A DNA stretch of 7,549 nt, from positions 1 through 7,549 of the forward strand of contig QMPB01000199.1 in assembly GCA_003648395.1 (NCBI GenBank), read 5' to 3'. Positions 1 to 5,690 of the stretch are shown in pieces. Made by a program: the position numbers and the translations under genes. This stretch comes from Bacteroidota bacterium (GTDB taxonomy: Bacteria > Bacteroidota > Bacteroidia > Bacteroidales > UBA1556). The notes beneath the pieces are model-generated. The model saw only the letters and a list, made by a program, of their open reading frames with translations. It searched no databases and was not told where the DNA came from. Position 1 is the stretch's first letter, and the number at the start of each line of letters is the position of its first letter.

Positions 1-52
1 ACTACTTGTAATTGCTTACATATCAATAATTTATGAAATCATAACCAGCCTG

Positions 53-68
53 CCCCGATACATTGGGG
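53..68. repeat. GC-rich short palindrome upstream of psd
   Basis: Four C (53-56) face four G (65-68). With the G57-T64 wobble and A58-T63 they make a 6-bp stem around the four-base loop TACA. It is a small GC-rich island in very AT-rich DNA, and no T-run follows, so it is not a convincing terminator. Together with the GC-rich palindrome at 5520-5540 it may be one of the short palindromic repeats scattered between genes in Bacteroidota genomes. That last point is inference and needs a genome-wide count. Confidence 0.4.
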
Positions 69-149
69 AACTATTATTATTGACATTAAAAAATATTTTT
101 TCTTAATAAGTGAAATTAATTTAGATGTGCCATGTCAAAAATAAGTCTT

Positions 150-177
150 TTTGTAATTGTTTAAATTATTTACTTTG
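150..177 (+). promoter_or_regulatory. candidate Bacteroidota-type promoter for psd
   Basis: TTTG at 150-153 lies 17 bases before TACTTTG at 171-177. The Bacteroidota consensus is TTTG, about 19-21 bases, then TAnnTTTG. The -7 element is therefore one base short and the spacing slightly tight. Transcription would start near 183, leaving a leader of only about 20 bases before the ATG at 202. No Shine-Dalgarno sequence is visible in that leader, which is usual for this phylum. Confidence 0.4.
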
Positions 178-201
178 TATTTCTTAAAAACAAGATAATA
201 C

Positions 202-1152
202 ATGAAGATATTTAAGCTGTTAATCATTGTTGGAATTGTAATTACAATATTGTATCCATTTCATGGTGCAGACCCAATTCAGTATGTAAATAGGGAATCT
301 AAAGACCTTAGAATAGAAAATGTACCTGGTGAATTCTGGTTAAACTGGCTGTATAATAATCCATTGGGAGAATTATCATTGGAAGTGTTAGTTAAACGTA
401 AGCTAGTTTCAGAATGGTATGGAAAAAAAATGAATTCTCCAGAGTCGGTTGATAAAATAGAAGAATTTGTAAAAAAGTATAATATTAATTTGGATGAAGC
501 ACAGAAAACAAAATTTAGTTCATTTAACGATTTTTTTTATCGAAAATTAAAGTCCAATGCACGAAAGATAGATACTACTTTTAATTCAATAGTTTCTCCT
601 GCTGATGGTAAAGTACTGGTTTTTAACAATATCAACAATCAAGATTTTATTGTTAAAGGATACCGTTTTAATTTGACAGAATTCTTATCTAGTGATAAAT
701 TGGCGAAAAAATATAGAGGTGGAAGCCTTATGATTGTTCGACTTTGTCCAACAGACTATCATCGATATCATTTCCCATTGTCTGGTAAAATAATTAATGA
801 AAGTAAAATTGATGGAGATTATTATTCTGTTTCTCCAATAGCTTTAAAGAGGAAAATAGAGATATTGTGCATGAACAAAAGATCTTATGTTGAGTTGCAC
901 AATGATAAAATTGGAGAATACCTAATTGTTGAGGTAGGAGCTACGATGGTTGGTTCTATTATTCATACATTTAAGAGTACGAATGTTGAAAAGGGAGAAG
1001 AAATGGGCTATTTTAAGTTTGGTGGATCAACGATTGTGTTAATTTTTAAAAAGAATAAAATATTAATAGATAAAGACTTAATTGATAATACGATAAATGG
1101 TTTTGAAACCGAGGTAAAAATGGGAGAAGAAGTGGCTAGTTTTCTTATTTAG
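202..1152 (+). CDS. psd: phosphatidylserine decarboxylase proenzyme
   Basis: This enzyme removes CO2 from phosphatidylserine to make phosphatidylethanolamine at the inner membrane. The 316-residue product is full length. A hydrophobic anchor lies at about residues 5-20. A helical family region (about 28-120) follows, with PLGELSLEVLVKRK (54-67) and FNDFFYRKL (108-116). The catalytic core has SPADGKV (132-138, D135), PTDYHRYHFP (183-192, H187 and H190) and FKFGGST (271-277). By family knowledge the proenzyme cleaves itself between G275 and S276. S276 then becomes the pyruvoyl group, giving a beta chain of about 275 residues and an alpha chain of 41. The site reads GGST, not the LGST of E. coli; GGST is common in the bacterial type II branch, so I expect activity. 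No phosphatidylserine synthase gene lies in the window. The start at 202 places the anchor at the N terminus and follows a candidate promoter. Assignment is secure. Confidence 0.95.
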   Translation: MKIFKLLIIVGIVITILYPFHGADPIQYVNRESKDLRIENVPGEFWLNWLYNNPLGELSLEVLVKRKLVSEWYGKKMNSPESVDKIEEFVKKYNINLDEAQKTKFSSFNDFFYRKLKSNARKIDTTFNSIVSPADGKVLVFNNINNQDFIVKGYRFNLTEFLSSDKLAKKYRGGSLMIVRLCPTDYHRYHFPLSGKIINESKIDGDYYSVSPIALKRKIEILCMNKRSYVELHNDKIGEYLIVEVGATMVGSIIHTFKSTNVEKGEEMGYFKFGGSTIVLIFKKNKILIDKDLIDNTINGFETEVKMGEEVASFLI

Positions 1153-1186
1153 ATTAAATATTTATTATGGCATTAAAATTATGATT

Positions 1187-1209
1187 AATAATTATTTAGA
1201 TTAATTATT
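1187..1209 (+). terminator. weak AT-only hairpin after psd
   Basis: AATAATTA (1187-1194) and TAATTATT (1202-1209) are perfect inverted arms of 8 bp around the seven-base loop TTTAGAT, 34 bases past the psd stop. CTTTAATAAAC follows. The stem is all A-T, and such dyads arise easily by chance in DNA this AT-rich. It is a possible weak terminator only. Confidence 0.25.
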
Positions 1210-1236
1210 CTTTAATAAACTGTCATTCCCATATAT

Positions 1237-1261
1237 TTTGTTGATAAATATCATAACTTTG
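1237..1261 (+). promoter_or_regulatory. candidate acs promoter with perfect -7 element
   Basis: TAACTTTG at 1254-1261 matches the Bacteroidota -7 consensus TAnnTTTG exactly. The nearest upstream TTTG (1237-1240) is only 13 bases away instead of about 19-21, and nothing like TTTG sits at the ideal distance. The -33 part is therefore weak, which would fit an activator-dependent promoter. A 12-bp dyad, TGATA-AA-TATCA (1242-1253), abuts the -7 element and could be an operator. Transcription would start near 1267, giving a leader of about 80 bases before the acs ATG. Confidence 0.45.
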
Positions 1262-1345
1262 GGAGGCGGTAAATAATATATCTATACATACATAAATGTT
1301 ATAGAATTGCTATTTCATTGTTCATTAATTTAAAACAGTAACATT

Positions 1346-3247
1346 ATGGTACCAAAAATTACAACGCTCAGTGGATACATCCACGAATACCAAAAAAGTG
1401 TAGCTAATCCAACTGGATTTTGGGCAAACATTGCAGAAACATTCTACTGGCACAAAAAATGGGATAAGGTTTTAGAATGGGATTTCCAAAACCCTAAAGT
1501 AGAATGGTTTAAAGGAGCTAAACTGAATATTACAGAAAACATCTTTGAACGACATCAATTTCTAAGAGGAAATCAGAAAGCCATAATTTGGGAACCAAAT
1601 GATCCAAAAGAAGCCATTAGAACATTTACTTATAATGAACTTTTTGTTGAAGTACAAAAATTTGCTAATGTGCTAAAAAAACATGGAGTAAATAAAGGGG
1701 ATAGAGTTGCTATGTATATGCCAATGATTCCTGAACTTACTATTGCCATGCTTGCATGTGCTAGAATAGGAGCTATTCACTCTATAGTATTTGCAGGTTT
1801 CTCTGCTAATGCACTTGCCGAACGTATTATAGATGCAGACGCTAAAGTAGTGATTACTTCTGATGGAGGCTATAGAGCTCAGAAAGTATTAAAGTTGAAA
1901 AATATTGTTGATGAGGCATTGGAAACATGTCCTAGTATAACTTCTAGCATAGTTGTTAATCGTACAGGTGAAGCTGTTAAATGGAAAGAAAATAGAGATT
2001 ATTGGTGGGAAGATGAAATGAAAAATGCTGATGAAGTATTTTCTGCTGAAATAATGGATTCAGAAGATCCTTTGTTTATTTTATATACAAGTGGTTCTAC
2101 TGGTAGACCAAAAGGAGTTCTTCATACTACAGCAGGTTATATGGTATATTCTGCATATACTTTTCGTAATGTTTTTCAATATAGCGATGGCGATGTATAT
2201 TTCTGTGCTGCTGATATTGGTTGGATTACGGGACATTCGTATATAGTCTATGGCCCTCTTTTAGAAGGTGCTACCTCTGTTATGTTTGAAGGTATTCCTA
2301 CTTATCCTAATGCTGGACGTTATTGGGATATTATTAATAAACATAAAGTAAATCAATTTTACACTTCACCTACGGCCATACGTTCGCTAATTGCTGAAGG
2401 TCAAGAGTGGGTTCAAGATATTAAGTTGCCTAGCTTGAGAGTTTTAGGTACTGTTGGAGAACCTATTAATGAAGAAGCATGGCACTGGTATCACGATCAT
2501 ATTGGAGATAATAAATGTCCAATTGTGGATACTTGGTGGCAAACTGAAACTGGTGGAATTATGATAAGTGCTATTGCTGGAGTTATTCCTACTAAACCAG
2601 CATTTGCTAGCCTTCCTTTGCCTGGAATTGTACCTCAAATAGTTGATGTAGATGGAAAAAAACTTTGTGGAAAAGGGATAGAAGGTAATTTATGTATTAA
2701 ATTTCCATGGCCTGGTATGGCGAGAACTCATTGGGGTGATCATAAACGTTATGTTGAATCATATTTTAGCCAATACAAAGGATTATACTTTACTGGTGAT
2801 GGCGTAAAACGAGACGAAGATGGTTATTACAGAATTCTAGGTCGTATGGATGATGTAATTAATGTTTCTGGTCATAGACTTGGATCTGCTGAGATAGAGA
2901 ATGCTATTAATGAGCATCCACTTGTTTCTGAATCTGCAGTTGTTGGATTTACTCATAAAATTAAAGGGCAAGGAATATATGCTTATGTAGTTTGTACTGA
3001 TATTCCTGAAAACTCTAGCGAAGAGCTTAAGAACTCCATAAAGATAGGTGTTAGTAAGATGATTAGCCCTATTGCTAGACCAGATCAAGTACAGTTCGTT
3101 AGTGGACTTCCAAAAACTAGGTCAGGTAAAATTATGAGAAGAATATTGAAGAAAGTAGCTGCTAATTCAACAGACTATGGTGATATTTCTACTTTGACAA
3201 ATCCTGAAATAGTTAAAGAGATTGTTGATGGAAGTGTATCTAAATAA
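1346..3247 (+). CDS. acs: acetyl-CoA synthetase (AMP-forming)
   Basis: Acs activates acetate with ATP to acetyl-AMP and transfers the acetyl group to CoA in the cytoplasm. This is the high-affinity route for using acetate. The 633-residue product has the usual length for the family and belongs to the ANL superfamily. The N-terminal family segment includes WDKVLEW (39-45) and [11 protein letters not shown] (60-70). The ATP-binding loop is [11 protein letters not shown] (247-257). GEP (371-373) and [10 protein letters not shown] (395-404) follow; the tryptophan pair there lines the small acetate pocket in characterised Acs. YFTGD (481-485) and the hinge [13 protein letters not shown] (499-511) lead into the C-terminal lid with [12 protein letters not shown] (588-599). 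K595 in the lid is the lysine that protein acetyltransferases modify in Salmonella Acs, so control by acetylation is possible. The start at 1346 gives the expected N terminus. There is no Shine-Dalgarno sequence; the upstream bases are A-rich. Downstream lie a barrel protein and SatP, which support acetate as the substrate. Confidence 0.97.
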   Translation: MVPKITTLSGYIHEYQKSVANPTGFWANIAETFYWHKKWDKVLEWDFQNPKVEWFKGAKLNITENIFERHQFLRGNQKAIIWEPNDPKEAIRTFTYNELFVEVQKFANVLKKHGVNKGDRVAMYMPMIPELTIAMLACARIGAIHSIVFAGFSANALAERIIDADAKVVITSDGGYRAQKVLKLKNIVDEALETCPSITSSIVVNRTGEAVKWKENRDYWWEDEMKNADEVFSAEIMDSEDPLFILYTSGSTGRPKGVLHTTAGYMVYSAYTFRNVFQYSDGDVYFCAADIGWITGHSYIVYGPLLEGATSVMFEGIPTYPNAGRYWDIINKHKVNQFYTSPTAIRSLIAEGQEWVQDIKLPSLRVLGTVGEPINEEAWHWYHDHIGDNKCPIVDTWWQTETGGIMISAIAGVIPTKPAFASLPLPGIVPQIVDVDGKKLCGKGIEGNLCIKFPWPGMARTHWGDHKRYVESYFSQYKGLYFTGDGVKRDEDGYYRILGRMDDVINVSGHRLGSAEIENAINEHPLVSESAVVGFTHKIKGQGIYAYVVCTDIPENSSEELKNSIKIGVSKMISPIARPDQVQFVSGLPKTRSGKIMRRILKKVAANSTDYGDISTLTNPEIVKEIVDGSVSK

Positions 3248-3251
3248 TTTA

Positions 3252-3292
3252 AATATTGCATTAAAGAAGCTTTGCTTCTTTAATGCAATATT
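3252..3292 (+). terminator. perfect 19-bp hairpin terminator after acs
   Basis: The arms at 3252-3270 and 3274-3292 are perfectly complementary over 19 bp, with the three-base loop TTT. The left arm starts four bases after the acs stop codon. The outer stem is AT-rich and ends in a GAAGC/GCTTC clamp next to the loop. Only a short T-rich stretch (CTTTCG) follows, so it is not a textbook intrinsic terminator. A perfect stem this long right after a stop codon still most likely ends acs transcription or protects its 3' end. Confidence 0.7.
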
Positions 3293-3421
3293 CTTTCGTA
3301 AATATAAAGAATAGATCTTTAATATAAGATTGTAAATTCTCCTTTTTTTTTTAAAGAAGTTCAACATTTCTCTAGTATTTAATTCTGCTACCCAAATGCA
3401 TCTTTATTTTAAGATATATTC

Positions 3422-3451
3422 TTGATTGTATTATTTTATTTAATAATTTTA
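3422..3451 (+). promoter_or_regulatory. weak candidate promoter for barrel gene
   Basis: TTG at 3422-3424 is followed after 19 bases by TAATTTTA (3444-3451), one mismatch from TAnnTTTG. Transcription would start only a few bases before the ATG at 3463, which would make the message nearly leaderless. Support is weak. The separate hairpin after acs is the main reason to expect a promoter in the 3293-3462 gap at all. Confidence 0.22.
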
Positions 3452-3462
3452 ATCAGAATATC

Positions 3463-4740
3463 ATGCAAAAGTTCATTTTTTTATTATTGCTCATTGTCCC
3501 TTTATTCGTTTTCGGACAAAAAAAAGAAGAAAAGAAAGCTAAATTATTAACATATAAATTTAGCGGTTTTGTTAAAAATGATATATTTTTTGACTCACGG
3601 CAGACTGTGGCAGCAAGAGAAGGTCATTTTTTATTATATCCTAAATCAGAATCACTCGATCCTGTAGGTGAGGATATAAATGCACAACCTAATTTTAATA
3701 TGTTAAGTATTCAGACGAGGCTTAGGTTATTAGTTACTGGTCCTGATGTGCTTGGTGCTAAAACATCGGCATTTGTTGAAGGAGCTTTTTTTGGCTCAAT
3801 TAGTACTGATGCCAACGAATTTCGTCTAAGGCATGCATTTGTTAAACTTGCATGGACAAATACTCAATTGTTAATTGGACAATACTGGCATCCGCTTTTC
3901 ATTACTCATGTATTCCCTGGCACTGTGTCTTTTAATACAGGAGCCCCATTTACTCCTTTCTCTCGAAACCCTCAAATAAGATTAACTAAACATTTTGGAG
4001 ATGCTAGTCTCGTTTTTACAGCATTAACTCAGCGTGATTTTGTAAGTAGTGGTCCTATTGGTTCTAGCTCTTCCTATTTGAGAAATTCTGCAATGCCTGC
4101 ATTTAATCTTAGGTTTGATTATGTTAATATAAATAAAGTGAATAAGACTGAATTTGTAATAGGTGCTAGCGCAAATTACAAAAGTTTATTACCTGAGTTA
4201 TCTACTAATTTAGGCTATGTAAATAATGAAGAAAATAATAGTTTGAGTTTTGCAGCTTATGCTAAATATCAAATTGCTAGTTTTGGAATCAAATTTTATG
4301 GTTTTTACGGTCAAGATGCCTATAATCTTACGATGTTAGGTGGTTATGCACAACATAAAATGATTGATGCAACTACTGGCGCTATAGAATTTACTCCTAT
4401 CAAAACTAGTTCTTTATGGTCTGAGTTGTATTATATGAATAGTAATTGGCAATTGGGAATTTTTGCTGGATATTCAAAAAATTTGGGAGCTGTTGATGAG
4501 GTATTAGCAAATACTTTTTACAGTAGAGGGAGTAATATAGATTATTTATTTCGTGTCTCACCACGATTAATTATTAATTATGGGAAATTTAGAATAGCAC
4601 CAGAGATAGAATATACTGCGACTGCTTATGCTACTAACGATAATAGTGGAAATATGAATAGAGATAAGTATGGTGTAATCACTGATTCTAAACTAGTTGG
4701 TAACTTGAGAATACTTTTAGGCGTTTACTATTTCTTTTAA
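3463..4740 (+). CDS. outer-membrane beta-barrel protein, porin-like
   Basis: The 425-residue product starts with a clear Sec signal peptide: MQKF, a run of L/I/V, then a likely cleavage after FVFG (residue 18). The mature protein begins with a lysine/glutamate-rich stretch, QKKEEKKAK (19-27). The rest alternates polar and hydrophobic residues in barrel-strand style, for example RLRHAFVKLAW (121-131), LLIGQYWHPLF (136-146), FGIKFYGFYG (274-283) and FRIAPEIEYTATAY (376-389). It ends in aromatics (VYYFF), as outer-membrane barrels do. The RLRHAFVKL...LLIGQYW pattern resembles porins of the DcaP/OprP-like kind, but I cannot assign a named family with confidence. It has no TonB box or plug domain, so it is not a TonB-dependent receptor. 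Its place between acs and satP suggests it lets acetate or a related small carboxylate cross the outer membrane; that is inference from context. The start at 3463 yields a complete signal peptide. A gap of 82 bases separates it from satP, so the two may be cotranscribed. Confidence 0.85.
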   Translation: MQKFIFLLLLIVPLFVFGQKKEEKKAKLLTYKFSGFVKNDIFFDSRQTVAAREGHFLLYPKSESLDPVGEDINAQPNFNMLSIQTRLRLLVTGPDVLGAKTSAFVEGAFFGSISTDANEFRLRHAFVKLAWTNTQLLIGQYWHPLFITHVFPGTVSFNTGAPFTPFSRNPQIRLTKHFGDASLVFTALTQRDFVSSGPIGSSSSYLRNSAMPAFNLRFDYVNINKVNKTEFVIGASANYKSLLPELSTNLGYVNNEENNSLSFAAYAKYQIASFGIKFYGFYGQDAYNLTMLGGYAQHKMIDATTGAIEFTPIKTSSLWSELYYMNSNWQLGIFAGYSKNLGAVDEVLANTFYSRGSNIDYLFRVSPRLIINYGKFRIAPEIEYTATAYATNDNSGNMNRDKYGVITDSKLVGNLRILLGVYYFF

Positions 4741-4752
4741 TACTTATTAAAT

Positions 4753-4772
4753 TAAGATTTCTAATAATCTTA
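4753..4772 (+). other. small AT-rich hairpin between barrel gene and satP
   Basis: TAAGATT (4753-4759) and AATCTTA (4766-4772) are perfect 7-bp arms around the six-base loop TCTAAT. No T-run follows. It could attenuate readthrough into satP or mark an RNA processing site, but it is short and AT-rich, so chance is quite possible. Confidence 0.25.
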
Positions 4773-4822
4773 TCATTTACTAAAATTACATTTATTATTA
4801 ATCATTTAAAAATTTATATATC

Positions 4823-5398
4823 ATGGAAAACAAATTAGCAAATCCAGCTCCATTAGGTTTAATGGGATTTGGAATGACAACAGTATTATTAAACATTCAT
4901 AATGCGGGATTTTTCCCATTAGGTTCAATGATTTTGGCAATGGGAGTGTTTTATGGTGGTATTGCTCAAGTTATTGCTGGAATATTGGAATATCGTAAAG
5001 GAAATACTTTTGGTGTAACAGCTTTTACTTCGTATGGCTTCTTTTGGTTATCTCTTGTTGGACTAATTTTATTTGCAAAATGGGGATGGATTGCAGGTCC
5101 TCCTAAACCATTTATGGGGACATATTTATTTATTTGGGGAGTATTTACTTTCTTTATGTGGTTAGGTACTTTTGGAAATAATAGAGTACTTCAGTTTGTG
5201 TTTTTAAGCCTATGGATATTGTTCTTGCTATTAGCTATTGAACATTGGGTAGGAACAGAGGAATTGGCTCATACTATTGGTCATATTGCTGGATTTGAAG
5301 GGATACTTTGTGGTGCTTCTGCTATATATTTAGCAATGGCTGAGGTAGTTAATGAGACTCAAGGCAGAACAGTACTTCCTATAGGTGCTCGTGATTAG
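4823..5398 (+). CDS. satP: acetate/succinate transporter, SatP/YaaH (AceTr) family
   Basis: SatP-family proteins carry acetate, and in E. coli also succinate, across the inner membrane. The 191-residue product matches the usual bacterial length. The family signature NPAPLGL is at residues 7-13. Six membrane segments can be read at about 12-30, 35-56, 66-87, 97-116, 121-141 and 154-175. Segment two carries the typical GVFYGGIAQVIAGI (41-54). The C-terminal tail NETQGRTVLPIG (177-188) is also typical of the family. Placement after acs and a barrel protein strongly supports a role in acetate uptake. The start at 4823 gives the expected short N terminus before NPAPLGL; the upstream sequence is A/T-only and has no Shine-Dalgarno site. 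A strong hairpin follows 23 bases after the stop. Confidence 0.95.
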   Translation: MENKLANPAPLGLMGFGMTTVLLNIHNAGFFPLGSMILAMGVFYGGIAQVIAGILEYRKGNTFGVTAFTSYGFFWLSLVGLILFAKWGWIAGPPKPFMGTYLFIWGVFTFFMWLGTFGNNRVLQFVFLSLWILFLLLAIEHWVGTEELAHTIGHIAGFEGILCGASAIYLAMAEVVNETQGRTVLPIGARD

Positions 5399-5421
5399 GA
5401 TTTAAGTTTGATATAAATATT

Positions 5422-5459
5422 TAGCCTATATCATATAAAATTTTATGTGATATAGGCTA
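5422..5459. terminator. long hairpin terminator after satP
   Basis: Bases 5422-5440 pair with 5441-5459 along their whole length: 12 Watson-Crick pairs (TAGCCTATATCA against TGATATAGGCTA), one T-G wobble at 5434/5447, then the self-complementary ATAAAATTTTAT at the tip. A realistic RNA loop takes the central AATT. TTATTATG follows on the plus strand, and AT-rich sequence lies on the other side, so the hairpin could end both satP and the convergent minus-strand gene. Confidence 0.7.
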
Positions 5460-5519
5460 TTATTATGTTATACTGAGCCGACATAGAAATTTGTAATATT
5501 AAACGCATCTTTTGCACCT

Positions 5520-5540
5520 ACCTGCCTGCTGCAGGCAGGT
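5520..5540. repeat. GC-rich perfect palindrome inside the MITE-like element
   Basis: ACCTGCCTGC (5520-5529) and GCAGGCAGGT (5531-5540) are perfect 10-bp inverted arms around a single T (5530). This is the most GC-rich spot in its surroundings. Each arm also contains a CCTG/CAGG direct repetition. It resembles short palindromic repeats found in many copies between genes in other genomes. That similarity is from memory and is not tested here. Confidence 0.6.
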
Positions 5541-5559
5541 TCTTCTTTATAATTTATTT

Positions 5560-5571
5560 CCGTAGCTACGG
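5560..5571. repeat. 12-bp perfect palindrome CCGTAGCTACGG
   Basis: This exact palindrome sits 19 bases after the GC-rich one. It lies inside a wider imperfect stem formed by ATAATTT (5549-5555) and AAATTAT (5582-5588). It may be a separate hairpin arm of the MITE-like element. Confidence 0.5.
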
Positions 5572-5661
5572 CTATGCAAAGAAATTATGCATCGACTAGG
5601 CATAAAATAAGCTATTTACTAAATACAATTTTCTATCACGACTCAGTATAATTCATTGGCT

Positions 5662-5690
5662 AACTTAGTTTAGTAATTCTCTACTAAGTT
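5662..5690 (-). terminator. possible hairpin overlapping stop of the exported-protein gene
   Basis: AACTTAGT (5662-5669) and ACTAAGTT (5683-5690) form a perfect 8-bp stem with a 13-base loop. The right arm overlaps the TAG stop of the minus-strand gene at 5684-5686. No T-run follows on the minus strand. It may help end that transcript, but the stem is AT-rich and the evidence is modest. Confidence 0.3.

Larger units (their letters stand above)
5468..5651. mobile_element. MITE-like element with 28-bp terminal inverted repeats
   Basis: The first 28 bases (5468-5495, starting TTATACTGAGCCG) and the reverse complement of the last 28 (5624-5651, starting TTATACTGAGTCG) agree at 24 positions. The outer ten are identical. 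The 184-bp interior has no open reading frame of note. It carries three nested palindromes: 5520-5540 (GC-rich), 5560-5571 (CCGTAGCTACGG) and TTATGC/GCATAA at 5585-5590/5600-5605. Long ends, small size, no coding and an intergenic site are what a miniature inverted-repeat element looks like. I see no clear target-site duplication: the flanks read TTATTATG and TTCATTGG. It could instead be a structured RNA or a composite of several dispersed palindromic repeats. No transposase is in the window. Confidence 0.5.

Noticed and set aside
1261..1269. GGGAGGCGG as a Shine-Dalgarno site for a small leader peptide
   Set aside because: No ATG, GTG or TTG lies 5-12 bases downstream. The first ATG (1296-1298) is too far and is followed by a stop after two codons.
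2444..2638. Minus-strand open frame of 64 codons inside acs
   Set aside because: It is antisense to a region with clear Acs motifs ([13 protein letters not shown]). Its translation is serine/asparagine-rich without family features. It is a shadow of acs.
2837..3088. Minus-strand open frame of 83 codons inside acs
   Set aside because: It lies opposite the conserved hinge and C-terminal lid of Acs and has no recognisable protein features.
3167..3367. Minus-strand open frame of 66 codons across the acs end and the hairpin
   Set aside because: It overlaps the acs C terminus and the perfect inverted repeat. Its lysine/phenylalanine-rich translation reflects AT-rich sequence, and no start signal is visible.
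5399..5683. Small gene, tRNA or CRISPR array in the convergent gap
   Set aside because: There are no regularly spaced direct repeats, no cloverleaf with conserved T-loop bases, and no meaningful open frame. The structure seen is inverted repeats only.
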